Source of the DNA: Myxococcales bacterium
GTDB taxonomy: Bacteria; Myxococcota_A; Polyangia; Haliangiales; Haliangiaceae
Assembly: GCA_016717005.1 (NCBI GenBank)
Contig: JADJUF010000008.1
Coordinates: 325,501 to 389,500, forward strand
Direction: 5' to 3'
DNA length: 64,000 nt
The position numbers and the translations under genes were made by a program. Position 1 is the first letter of the stretch; the number at the start of each line of letters is the position of its first letter. The notes under the pieces were generated by a model. It had not been told where the DNA came from. It ran no database searches and was given only the letters and a program-made list of their open reading frames with translations. This document shows, piece after piece, positions 1-7,781 of the stretch.

Positions 1-1
1 G

Positions 2-598
2 CGCGTGGTCGGGCTGTCGAACTCGCACGGCCAGCGCGGCTACATCGAGGCCGCGGCCCGGGCCCGCGGGCTCACCAACCTGCGGATCGTCACCGGCGAC
101 ATCAACACCGTCGCCGCGCCCGGCCAGTTCGACCGCGTGGTCTCGGTCGAGATGTTCGAGCACGTCCGCAACCACGGCGCGCTCCTGGCCCGGGTCGCCG
201 GCTGGATGCGCCCCGACGCGCGGCTGTTCGTGCACGTGTTCGCGCACCGCGCGCTCACCTATCTCTACGAGGACGAGGGCGCCACCGACTGGATGGCGCG
301 CGAGTTCTTCACCGGCGGGATCATGCCCGCCGTGGATCTGCTGCCGCGCGTGGCCGGGGCGCTGCGTCTCGACGACGCCTGGCGCCTCGACGGCACCCAC
401 TACGCCCGGACCGCCGAGGCCTGGCTGGCCAACCTCGACGGCGCCCGTGCCGCGGTCGTGCCGATCCTCGGCGGCGGCGCCGAGGGCGACCGGCGCTACC
501 AGCGCTGGCGGGTGTTCTTCCTCGCCTGCGCCGAGCTGTTCGGCTACGCCGGCGGCAGCGAGTGGCTGGTCGCCCACTACCGCTTCGCGCCGCGGTGA
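2..598 (+). CDS. CFA-synthase-like SAM methyltransferase, C-terminal part
   Basis: The frame is open at the window edge, so the start lies upstream and only about 198 C-terminal residues are present. The segment GLSNSHGQRGYIE followed by a conserved EMFEHVRN and FVHVFAH...DWMAREFFTGGIMP matches the cyclopropane-fatty-acyl-phospholipid synthase / coclaurine N-methyltransferase family, where EMFEH and FFTGG are family hallmarks. The missing N-terminus would hold the glycine-rich SAM-binding loop. The likely role is SAM-dependent methyl transfer to a lipid or small molecule; the substrate cannot be told. The TGA stop sits inside the first copy of a 59-bp direct repeat. Confidence 0.85.
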   Translation, partial: RVVGLSNSHGQRGYIEAAARARGLTNLRIVTGDINTVAAPGQFDRVVSVEMFEHVRNHGALLARVAGWMRPDARLFVHVFAHRALTYLYEDEGATDWMAREFFTGGIMPAVDLLPRVAGALRLDDAWRLDGTHYARTAEAWLANLDGARAAVVPILGGGAEGDRRYQRWRVFFLACAELFGYAGGSEWLVAHYRFAPR

Positions 599-644
599 CC
601 GCCGGACGATCGCGCTCGGGCCGCGCCCCTGCGATGGTCCCGGG
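586..644. repeat. 59-bp direct repeat, copy 1
   Basis: This copy covers the last codons and stop of the methyltransferase plus downstream sequence. It matches 1107-1165 at 58 of 59 positions (C at 611, T at 1132), offset 521 bp. The two copies bracket an RCC1-gene relic. Confidence 0.9.
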
Positions 645-885
645 GTCAGCCTGATCGACCTCGACGCGCCGCGCCCGCTCGCCGCCCTCGCGTCCGACGG
701 TCCGATCGCCTTGTCACCCAGCGGGTCGCGTCGCTGAGCTGGCGCTCACGCGGCGGTGATCACAACCGCGACTGCCGCGCGGGTGTCCTCGCTCGTGAAG
801 GAGTAGACCATGCGCGCCGGTGCCACGTGTCGATGCAGACGCGCCGCGGCCCGACGTCGACGGCGGTGCCGCCGATCAGTGGCGC

Positions 886-1090
886 TCACCGGCCGGTCGC
901 GAACGTGAAGCCACCGCGTACCGGGGTCGGGTTGGGCATCGGCAGCTCCGTGGTGTTGCCGTCGCCGAGCTGCCCGTAGCCGTTCCAGCCCCAGCAGTAC
1001 ATGACGCCCGCGGTGGTCACGCCGCACGTCGAGGCCTCGCCGGCGACGATCTGCGCGAAGGTGTGACCGCCGGTGACCGCCGCCGGCGCG
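886..1090 (-). pseudogene. RCC1-repeat protein fragment
   Basis: On the minus strand a short frame reads GGHTFAQIVAGEASTCGVTT, then a YCWGWNGYGQLGDGNTTE segment, then a second repeat start GGFTFAT before a stop. This is one and a bit copies of the RCC1/BNR-type repeat typical of secreted myxobacterial RCC1 proteins (G-G-x-x-F-x-x-V-x-A-G...H/S-T-C-G-V...Y-C-W-G). There is no start codon with a signal peptide, and the frame breaks exactly where the next repeat should continue. It is therefore a relic of a larger gene. It lies between two copies of a 59-bp direct repeat, in a 520-bp stretch that otherwise holds no convincing gene. Confidence 0.7.
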
Positions 1091-1106
1091 GGCGCGTCGA
1101 CCGCTC

Positions 1107-1165
1107 CGCGCCGCGGTGACCGCCGGACGATTGCGCTCGGGCCGCGCCCCTGCGATGGTCCCGGG
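1107..1165. repeat. 59-bp direct repeat, copy 2
   Basis: Second copy of the repeat at 586-644. It ends two bases before the tmk ATG and so forms the tmk 5' region. The GATGGT hexamer within it could serve as a -10 box, in which case the tmk promoter has been duplicated. Confidence 0.9.
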
Positions 1166-1167
1166 CG

Positions 1168-1788
1168 ATGAGCAAGCTCGTCGTGCTCGAAGGCCTCGAT
1201 GGCGCCGGCACCACCACCCAGGCGCGGCTGCTGGCGCAGGCGCTGACCGAGCGCGGCCGCGCCGTCCACGTCACCCGGCAGCCCTCGGACGGGCCGATCG
1301 GCACGCTGCTGCGGGCGATGCTGACCGGCGGCCACGCGATCGAGGGCGAGGAGATCGATCAGCGGACGTTCGGCCTCTTGTTCGCGGCCGACCGCATGGA
1401 TCACGTCCAGCGCGAGGTCGCCCCGGCGCTCGCGGCCGGCACGATCGTGATCTCCGACCGCTGGTACCACTCGTCCTTGGCGTACCAGGGCACCGGCGCG
1501 GCCCGGGCCTGGATCGCCGCGTGCAACCAGCACGCGCGCTCGCCCGACCTGACCGTGTTCCTCCGGGTCCGGGCCGAGGTCGCCGCGGCCCGCCGAGCCG
1601 CAGCCGGGCGCACCGAGGAGCTGTTCGAGAAGCTCGAGATGCAGCGCCAGGTCGCGGAGGGCTACGACGAGGTCATGGCCAAGCTGACGTTCGGCCGCGA
1701 GCGCATCGAGATCATCGACGGCGAGGCGCCGCTCGAGCACGTGACCGCCGAGATCGTCTCGGCCGTGCTCAAGCTGCTCGCGCGCTAA
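1168..1788 (+). CDS. tmk: Thymidylate kinase
   Basis: Phosphorylates dTMP to dTDP with ATP in the cytoplasm, a required step of dTTP synthesis. The 206-residue product has the usual Tmk length. It carries the P-loop GLDGAGTTT at residues 9-17 (the S/T position is present), a DR-motif region DRWYHSSLAYQGTG for the dTMP base and phosphate, and a LID-like Arg-rich stretch (AARRAAAGRTEELFE). The ATG directly follows the second 59-bp repeat. No Shine-Dalgarno site is clear, so initiation may be on a very short leader. It appears monocistronic, with a separate lipoprotein gene 42 bp downstream. Confidence 0.95.
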   Translation: MSKLVVLEGLDGAGTTTQARLLAQALTERGRAVHVTRQPSDGPIGTLLRAMLTGGHAIEGEEIDQRTFGLLFAADRMDHVQREVAPALAAGTIVISDRWYHSSLAYQGTGAARAWIAACNQHARSPDLTVFLRVRAEVAAARRAAAGRTEELFEKLEMQRQVAEGYDEVMAKLTFGRERIEIIDGEAPLEHVTAEIVSAVLKLLAR

Positions 1789-1830
1789 CCCGAAACTTGC
1801 GCGCGGGCCCGGGCCGCGGCAGCGTCAGGC

Positions 1831-2325
1831 ATGCGCTGGGCCGGCTTCGTCGTCGTCTTCGCCGCCGCGGTGGCGTGCGGCCCCAAGGTCAACCCGCAGT
1901 CGCCGTTCGACGAGGACGACCCGCGCGCGGGCGCGCCGCCGATCGACGCCGGCGCGTCCATCGACGGCGCCGAGGTCGCCGTGCCCGCCCCCGGGCTGCG
2001 CGCGACCACGGTCACCCAGGCGGCGCTGATCGCGGTGCTCGACGCCGGGCCCGGGGAGCTGCTCAAGGGCCTCGAGGTCTCGGCCGAGCGCCCGGGCGGG
2101 GTCTTCGCCGGCTGGCGCCTGGTGCGGCTCTTGCCGAAGGGCTCGATGTTCGCGACGCTGGATCTGGCGCCGGGCGATCTGCTGACCGGCGTCAACGGCC
2201 ACACGCTCGAGAGCCCGCCGGATCTGGCGACCTTGTGGGGCGAGCTCCGGACCGCGACCGCGATCGAGGCCTCGATCACCCGCGGCGCCGAGGCGTTCAC
2301 GGTCCGCGCCGACGTGACGCCGTGA
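1831..2325 (+). CDS. PDZ-like lipoprotein
   Basis: A 164-residue protein with a short signal peptide ending FAAAVAC, a lipobox, so it is probably anchored to the inner or outer membrane facing the periplasm. After a low-complexity acidic linker (residues 25-55) the C-terminal half, FAGWRLVRLLPKGSMF...GDLLTGVNGHTLE...ASITRG, resembles the PDZ/GspC-C domain of type II secretion GspC: the KGS-loop, the GD-x-L-x-x-x-N-G turn and the final beta strand are present. No other secretion genes are nearby, so a role in secretion is not supported. The 3' end, including the TGA, is the seed of the adjoining repeat array. Confidence 0.7.
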   Translation: MRWAGFVVVFAAAVACGPKVNPQSPFDEDDPRAGAPPIDAGASIDGAEVAVPAPGLRATTVTQAALIAVLDAGPGELLKGLEVSAERPGGVFAGWRLVRLLPKGSMFATLDLAPGDLLTGVNGHTLESPPDLATLWGELRTATAIEASITRGAEAFTVRADVTP

Positions 2326-2585
2326 TCGGGACGGCGTGATCGGTCCGCGCCGACGTGACGGCGTGATCGGGACGGCGTGATCGGGACGGCGTGATCGCGA
2401 CCGGCGTTCACGGTCCGCGCCGACGTGACGCCGTGATCGGGACGGCTTGATCGTGACGCCGTGATCGGGACGGCCGACGTGACGGCGTGATCGGGACGGC
2501 GTGATCGGGACGGCGTGATCGGGACGGCGTGATCGCGACGGCGTGATCGGGACCGGCGTGATCGCGACGGCGTGATCGCGACCGG
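2322..2585. repeat. Tandem 14-mer array behind the PDZ lipoprotein
   Basis: Imperfect head-to-tail copies of a GTGATCGGGACGGC-type unit begin at the stop codon of the lipoprotein gene and run almost to the end of the convergent GDPD gene. A longer block, GGTCCGCGCCGACGTGACG, copied from the gene's last codons, recurs near 2343 and 2415. The stretch therefore grew by duplication of the gene's 3' end. I see no gene in it. Confidence 0.9.
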
Positions 2586-2604
2586 CGACCCCGAGGCCCT
2601 CCGG

Positions 2605-3387
2605 TCAGCGCCCGGCCAGCGCCGCCCGGGCCGCCCGCGGATCGTTGCTGAACACCCCGTCGAGGCCGGCCGCCGCCAGGGCCCGCAGCCGCGCCGGATC
2701 GTCGACGGTCCAGGCGTGGACCGCGAACCCGCGCGCGCGCCAGCCGGCGACCGCGGACGGCGTGCACAGGTCGTGCTGCACGTGCAGCGACGACGCGCCG
2801 AGCAGCGCGCCGATCGCGCGCCACGGCGCCGGCACGTCGAGCTCGAACAGGAACCCGAGCGAGATCTGCGGCGCCGCCAGGTGGAACTGCCACAGCGCCA
2901 CCGGATCGAACGACGACACCACGAGCCGGTCGCGGCGGCCGACGTCGGCGAGGATCGCCGCCACCGCCGCCGGCAGCGGGCCCGGCCGCCCGGGGTGCAC
3001 GACCTTCAGCTCGACGTTGACCAGCAGGTCGCCGGCGGCCTCGAGCGCCTGCTCGAGCCGGGGCACCCGGCCGCCGCCGGTCAGCTCGACCGCGGCCAGC
3101 GCCGACCACGGCAGCGCGTCGATCCGCTCGGGCCGGCCGGCGAGCCGGCGCAGATCGTCGTCGTGGAACACCACGATCTCGCCGGTCGCGCACGGCATGA
3201 CGTCGAGCTCGATGCCATCGGCGCCGTGGGCGGCGGCCAGCGCGAACGCCGGCAGCGTGTTCTCGGTGGCGTGGGCGCTGACCCCGCGGTGGGCCCAGAC
3301 GATCGGGCGATCGCGCCGCCACAGGTGGCCGCCGCGCCGGGCGCGGCCCAGGGCCGGGATCAGCCGGGCCAGGCTCGGCGCGATCAC
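2605..3387 (-). CDS. Glycerophosphodiester phosphodiesterase
   Basis: Hydrolyses glycerophosphodiesters to glycerol-3-phosphate and an alcohol. The GDPD signature is clear: WAHRGVSAHATENTLPAF near residues 30-48 (catalytic His and the Arg/Glu set), then ELDV for the metal-binding Glu/Asp and FHDDDLRRL for the second His/Asp. The tail AWTVDDPARLRALAAAGLDG holds the family's W-T-V-x-D motif. The 260-residue length is typical of a single-domain cytoplasmic enzyme; no signal peptide is present. It starts with GTG 7 bp after the lysC stop, so the two are probably cotranscribed. Confidence 0.9.
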   Translation of the reverse strand: MIAPSLARLIPALGRARRGGHLWRRDRPIVWAHRGVSAHATENTLPAFALAAAHGADGIELDVMPCATGEIVVFHDDDLRRLAGRPERIDALPWSALAAVELTGGGRVPRLEQALEAAGDLLVNVELKVVHPGRPGPLPAAVAAILADVGRRDRLVVSSFDPVALWQFHLAAPQISLGFLFELDVPAPWRAIGALLGASSLHVQHDLCTPSAVAGWRARGFAVHAWTVDDPARLRALAAAGLDGVFSNDPRAARAALAGR

Positions 3388-3394
3388 GGGTCGC

Positions 3395-4579
3395 TCACGA
3401 CTCGACGAACGCCTTGTGCAGCGCCCGGGTGAGATCGTCGACGTGGGGCCGGTCGCACCACAGCGTGATCCGCAGCGGCGACACGCTGACGGCGTTGAGC
3501 GGCACGCCGGCGGCGATCGCGGTCTGCCGCGCGCGCACGATGATGCTGGGGTTGCCGCCGATGCCGTGGCCGACGATCGTCACCGCGCCCTCCTCGCCCA
3601 GCTCCATGTCGGGGCCGAGCACGTTCTCGAGCCGGCCCTGGACCGCGGCCCAGTCGGGCACGTCGGCGATCGTGAACCAGGCCCGCAGCTCCTTGCCCTC
3701 GAGATCGAGGTGGGTCAGCGGGATCGACGCGGCCTCGAGGATCTGCAGCGCGTTCTCGACCGCGGCCCCGCCCGAGGCCCGCAGCCGCACCAGCGCCGTC
3801 TGCCCGGTGACCGCGGCCACCTGGCGCTCGCGGGTCGGGCTCCAGTCGATGCGGGTGCCGCCGCCGTCCTTGCTGGTGGCGCGGGCGTAGAGCGCGATCC
3901 CGCTGGCGCGGGCGAACTCGACCGAGGCGTCGTGCAGCACCTTGGCGCCCTGGGCCGCCAGCTCGAGCATCTCGTCGTGGCTGATCGCCTCGAGCAGCTC
4001 GGCCGCGCCGACGACGCGCGGATCGGCGGAGTAGACGCCGTCGACGTCGGAGCAGATCTCGCAGTAGTCGGCGCGCAGCGCCGCGGCCAGCGCCACCGCG
4101 GTGGTGTCGGAGCCGCCGCGGCCGAGCGTCGTGACCTCGCGCTTGTACGAGACGCCCTGGAAGCCGGCCACGATCACGACCTTGCCGCGATCGAGCTCGT
4201 CCTCGATCCGGAACGGCCGGACCTCGAGGATGCGCGCGCCCGAGTGGCGATCGTTGGTCATGATGCCGGCCTGCGAGCCGGTGAACGAGATGCACTCGAG
4301 GCCGAGCTCGGTCACGGCCATCGCCAGGAGCGCCATCGACTCGCGCTCGCCGCAGGTCAGGAGCATGTCGAGCTCGCGCCGCGACGGCGATTGGCTCACC
4401 TGCCGGGCCTTGTCGATCAGCGCGTTGGTGGTCTTGCCCATCGCCGACACCACGACGACGACCTTCTTGCCGGCGGCCTTGGTCCGCGCGATGCGGGCGG
4501 CGACCAGCCGGATCTTGTCGACGTCGGCGACCGACGAGCCGCCGTACTTCTGCACCACGATTCCGGTCTGCTGGGTCAC
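3395..4579 (-). CDS. lysC: Aspartate kinase
   Basis: Phosphorylates L-aspartate at the head of lysine, threonine and methionine synthesis. The N-terminus has the kinase signature KYGGSSV (residues 11-17). The catalytic domain also has SAMGKTTNAL, FTGSQAGI and TTLGRGGSDTTAVALAAAL, followed by two C-terminal ACT domains for allosteric control. Length is 394 residues, close to monofunctional enzymes. The GTG start is chosen because GAGGAA lies about 7 nt upstream and homology begins there. A possible -10 box, TACATT, is at 4600-4605 (minus strand). The GDPD gene follows 7 bp downstream. Confidence 0.95.
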   Translation of the reverse strand: MTQQTGIVVQKYGGSSVADVDKIRLVAARIARTKAAGKKVVVVVSAMGKTTNALIDKARQVSQSPSRRELDMLLTCGERESMALLAMAVTELGLECISFTGSQAGIMTNDRHSGARILEVRPFRIEDELDRGKVVIVAGFQGVSYKREVTTLGRGGSDTTAVALAAALRADYCEICSDVDGVYSADPRVVGAAELLEAISHDEMLELAAQGAKVLHDASVEFARASGIALYARATSKDGGGTRIDWSPTRERQVAAVTGQTALVRLRASGGAAVENALQILEAASIPLTHLDLEGKELRAWFTIADVPDWAAVQGRLENVLGPDMELGEEGAVTIVGHGIGGNPSIIVRARQTAIAAGVPLNAVSVSPLRITLWCDRPHVDDLTRALHKAFVES

Positions 4580-4639
4580 GCTGGGTTCCTCCGCGCGGCA
4601 ATGTAGCAGCGTTGTCGGGGTGCGGCGCAGCGTCGGTGC

Positions 4640-4645
4640 TACCTT
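4640..4645 (+). promoter_or_regulatory. -10-like TACCTT, 6 nt before GTG 4652
   Basis: TACCTT followed by six bases and the GTG start of the TPR lipoprotein. This spacing would put the transcription start at or next to the start codon, giving a leaderless message. No convincing -35 is visible. Confidence 0.5.
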
Positions 4646-4651
4646 GTCGAG

Positions 4652-6760
4652 GTGCGCGCGCTCGTCGTGTTGTTCGCCCTCGCCGTGATCGGCTGCCACC
4701 CGGCGGCGCCGGCCCGCCCGCGCGCGCCCCTGGCCGACGCGCCCTACGAGCTGGCCGACGACCTCGACTTCGCCGAGCGCGCCGACGCGCTGTGGGCGCT
4801 GCCGCCGGGCGACGCGCGCGCGGCGCTGCGCCGCGACCTGGCCGAGGTGCTGGGCGCCCGGCTCGATCGGGCGCTGGCCGCGCGCCGCCTCGACCGCGCC
4901 GGGTCGCTGACCACCGCGCTGGCCGGGCTGTGGCAGACCGAGCCCGCGGCGCTCACCGAGCTGGCCGAGGCCCCGGGCTGGGCGGCCCGGCTCGATCGCG
5001 CGCGCAGCGGGTTCGCGCGCGGCGGCGCCGATCGCGAGGCGGCGCTGGTGCTGGTCCTGCGGCTCGGCAGCGGCCTGGGCCCGGCCGAGCGCGATCGCGC
5101 CGAGCTCGACCAGATCATCGCGTTCGCCGACGACCTCGGCGTCGCCCGGCTCGGCGCGCTCGGCCTCGGCACCGGCGCGATCGGGGTGCTGACGCCGATC
5201 GTCGAGCGCGGCCTCGCGCCCGACCTCGTCGCCCGCTACGTCGAGCTGGTGCTGGGCCGCGCCAACCAGGTCGACCAGGCGATCGGCGGCGGCGCGGCGA
5301 CCCCGGCCGCGGCGCCGGCGGTCCGCGCGGCGATGGGCGCCAGCCGCGACCTGGCGATCGCGCTGGCGACGGCGCACCAGATCGAGCGCCTGGCGCCGGC
5401 GCTGGTCGGGCTGCAGGGGCTCGGCCGCGAGCGACGGCTCGATCAGCTGGCCCGCGCGGCGGCCGCGCCCGAGGCCGACGCCCGCGCCTGGGCCGCGCTG
5501 GCCGGCGCGATCCGCGCCAGCGACGGCGGCGACGACGACGCCAAGCTGCGGGCGGCGCTGACGGTGTGCCTCGACGGCCTCGTCCGGTTCCCGGACGACG
5601 CCACGCTGACCGCCGCGGCGGCGGTGTACGCGATGGAGGCCGAGCGCGTGGCCCAGCCGATCGCGCTGCTCGAGCGCGCGCGCCGCGCCGATCCCGACGA
5701 CGTCGAGCTGGCCGATCGCCTGCTGCAGCTGTACCGCGAGCGCCTGGGCCGCCTGATCTACGGCGGCCGCGGCCACGCCGCCGCGGCGTGCCTGGCCGAG
5801 CTGCGCCAGCTGTACCGCGAGCTGGCCCGCCGCCACCGCGCGCACACGTGGTCGGTGAGCTGGGCCCAGGTGCTGGCCACCTACGGCCGCGGGCTGATCA
5901 GCCAGGGCGAGCTGGCCGCGGGCCAGCGGGCCCTGACCAGCTCGGTGCGCGCGCAGCCCACGCTCGAGGCCCTCGAGATGCTCGGCACCGTCGCGCTCAA
6001 GACCGGGGTCGCCAGCGCGGCCCGCGGCTACTACGAGCAGGCGGTCGCGCTGCCGGGCGATCGGCCGGCCGAGCAGTACGCCCGCGCCAAGCTGCTGCGC
6101 CTGGCCGGCGACGCCGCGGCCGCCGCCGGCGACGCCGACGCCGCGCGCGGGCACTACGCCGAGGCGCTGTCGCTGTGGGCCGATCTGGGCCAGCGGCTCG
6201 AGCTGCCGCCCAACCTCGCCGGCGAGCGGCTGGTCGAGAGCGGCAAGCTGTTCTGGGCGCTGGACAAGCCCGACGACGGCGCCGAGCTGATGACCAGCGC
6301 CAGCGCGGTCGATCCCGACGGCGCCGACACGCACATCCAGGCGGTCGCGTTCCTGCTGCTGCACGGTCAGTACGACCGCGCGCGCGACACCTTCTACCAG
6401 GCGCTGGCCAGCGAGCGGATCGGCGACTACTACAAGGTCTACATCGCGCTGTGGATCCTGGCCGAGGGCCGGCGGCTCGGCCGCGCCGACGACGACCAGG
6501 CCCAGGCCTACCTGGCCGGCCGCGACGGCCCGCTCTGGTACGACGAGATCGCGCGGCTCGCCACCGGCCGGCGCAGCGTCGGCGACCTGACCGCGCGCGC
6601 CGCGACCCGCGCGCGCCAGACCGAGCTGGCGTACTACGCCGCCGTGCTCGATCCGGCCAGGCCCGACGCCAGCGCGCTGCTCGAGGACGTGGTCGCGTCG
6701 GAGCTGGTGCTGTTCTTCGAGTACGACATGGCGCGCCACCGGCTGGGCCGTGGGCCCTGA
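4652..6760 (+). CDS. Large TPR-repeat lipoprotein
   Basis: A 702-residue protein starting MRALVVLFALAVIGC, a signal peptide with a lipobox, so it is predicted to be exported and lipid-anchored. The rest is almost entirely alpha-helical, Ala/Leu/Arg-rich and organised in TPR-like helix pairs. The clearest lie from about residue 420 onward (A-x-G-Y-Y-E-Q-A-V-A-L-P and A-R-G-H-Y-A-E-A-L-S-L-W). It probably scaffolds a periplasmic or envelope complex; partners are unknown. Its 3' end overlaps the next gene's GTG by 11 bp, suggesting translational coupling. The same transcription unit may continue toward the cytochrome genes. Confidence 0.75.
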   Translation: MRALVVLFALAVIGCHPAAPARPRAPLADAPYELADDLDFAERADALWALPPGDARAALRRDLAEVLGARLDRALAARRLDRAGSLTTALAGLWQTEPAALTELAEAPGWAARLDRARSGFARGGADREAALVLVLRLGSGLGPAERDRAELDQIIAFADDLGVARLGALGLGTGAIGVLTPIVERGLAPDLVARYVELVLGRANQVDQAIGGGAATPAAAPAVRAAMGASRDLAIALATAHQIERLAPALVGLQGLGRERRLDQLARAAAAPEADARAWAALAGAIRASDGGDDDAKLRAALTVCLDGLVRFPDDATLTAAAAVYAMEAERVAQPIALLERARRADPDDVELADRLLQLYRERLGRLIYGGRGHAAAACLAELRQLYRELARRHRAHTWSVSWAQVLATYGRGLISQGELAAGQRALTSSVRAQPTLEALEMLGTVALKTGVASAARGYYEQAVALPGDRPAEQYARAKLLRLAGDAAAAAGDADAARGHYAEALSLWADLGQRLELPPNLAGERLVESGKLFWALDKPDDGAELMTSASAVDPDGADTHIQAVAFLLLHGQYDRARDTFYQALASERIGDYYKVYIALWILAEGRRLGRADDDQAQAYLAGRDGPLWYDEIARLATGRRSVGDLTARAATRARQTELAYYAAVLDPARPDASALLEDVVASELVLFFEYDMARHRLGRGP

Positions 6761-7772
6761 CGTCGCGGGTCGCGCCGCGCGCGCGGCCGACCTGGCGCAC
6801 CTGGGCGCGCGCCTGCGCGCGGCCCTGACGCCGCGCGCGGTCACGACCTGCCTCGGCGTCAGCGCGATCACCGGCGTGCCGCTCGCCCGGGCGGCGATGC
6901 CGACGCCGTGCCCGCCCGCGGCGGCGCCGATCTGGCTGTGGTGCGCGGGCTGCCCGGCGCCGGCCGCGGCGCTGGCGCGGGCGCTGGGCGACACCGCCGT
7001 GGCGACCGCGATCGCGGCCGACCTGGCCGCGCGCGACGGAGATCAGCTGCGCCCGCGGGTGCGCCTGGCGCCGGTCGGCGCGGGCCTGGTGGTGTGCGAC
7101 CTGGCCGACCGCGCCGACGACGACGCGGTGCCGTGGCCCGACGACTCGACGCTGCACCTGGCGAGCTGTCTGCCGCGGATCCTGCCGGGGCCGTGGCTCG
7201 ACGTCGGCGCCGGCCCGGCCGCGCTGGCCCTGGCGGCCGGGCCGAGCCGCGCGCGCGTGCGCGCCACCGACGTCAACGTCGCCGCCCTGGCCCTCGCGAC
7301 CCGGGGGCTGGCGCTGGCCGGCCGCGACGACGTCGAGGTCGCCGAGGCCGAGCTGGTCACCGGCGCCGACGCCGGCTGGCGGCTGATCACGATGAACGCG
7401 CCGATCCCCGTCGCGGCGGGCCTGGCGGCGGCCGGGTCGCGCTGGCACCACAGCGTCGATGATCTGGTGCCGCGGCTGTGGCGCACCGCCGCCGCGCTGC
7501 TCGACGGCGACGGCGAGCTCCTGGTCCACGGCGTCGATGACGACGACGACGCCTGGGCGCCGCCGCCGGCCGCCGGTGGCACGGTCACGATCGCGCGCTA
7601 CGGCCCGGTCGCCCGCCGCGGGTTCGCCGTGACGCGCTGGCGTCCGCACGGCCCGGCCCTGCGTCGGCGCGGCCGGGTCGCGCTCGGGCCCGGCCGGCCG
7701 TACGTGCTCCGCGCCGACCTCGATGCGATCGAGGGCGGCGGCGATCCGCACGCGGACCGCGACCTGCGGTAG
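6750..7772 (+). CDS. PrmC-like class I methyltransferase with diverged catalytic motif
   Basis: A 340-residue protein. The layout is an N-terminal helical region, a beta segment LRPRVRLAPVGAGLVVCDL, then a Rossmann SAM-binding core LDVGAGPAALALA with an acidic second strand (RATDVNVAAL). This resembles the N5-glutamine/RNA methyltransferase family related to PrmC. The catalytic N-P-P-Y position reads MNAPIP, so the residues that hold the amide are partly lost. It may modify another substrate or be inactive. The GTG start overlaps the preceding gene by 11 bp and the cytochrome operon starts 10 bp after its stop. Confidence 0.65.
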   Translation: MGPDVAGRAARAADLAHLGARLRAALTPRAVTTCLGVSAITGVPLARAAMPTPCPPAAAPIWLWCAGCPAPAAALARALGDTAVATAIAADLAARDGDQLRPRVRLAPVGAGLVVCDLADRADDDAVPWPDDSTLHLASCLPRILPGPWLDVGAGPAALALAAGPSRARVRATDVNVAALALATRGLALAGRDDVEVAEAELVTGADAGWRLITMNAPIPVAAGLAAAGSRWHHSVDDLVPRLWRTAAALLDGDGELLVHGVDDDDDAWAPPPAAGGTVTIARYGPVARRGFAVTRWRPHGPALRRRGRVALGPGRPYVLRADLDAIEGGGDPHADRDLR

Positions 7773-7775
7773 CGT
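7770..7775 (+). promoter_or_regulatory. -10-like TAGCGT before the cytochrome operon
   Basis: TAGCGT ends 6 nt before the ATG of the first cytochrome gene, overlapping the stop of the preceding gene. This is the same TANNNT-to-start spacing seen at many other genes here, and suggests a leaderless start independent of the upstream genes. Confidence 0.45.
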
Positions 7776-7781
7776 CGGGCC

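Noticed and set aside
3395..6994. Open minus-strand frame of 1,199 codons
   Set aside because: Only the last 395 codons (lysC) look like protein. The rest is antisense to the TPR lipoprotein, with GC-driven lack of stops and low-complexity Arg/Gly/Ala composition.
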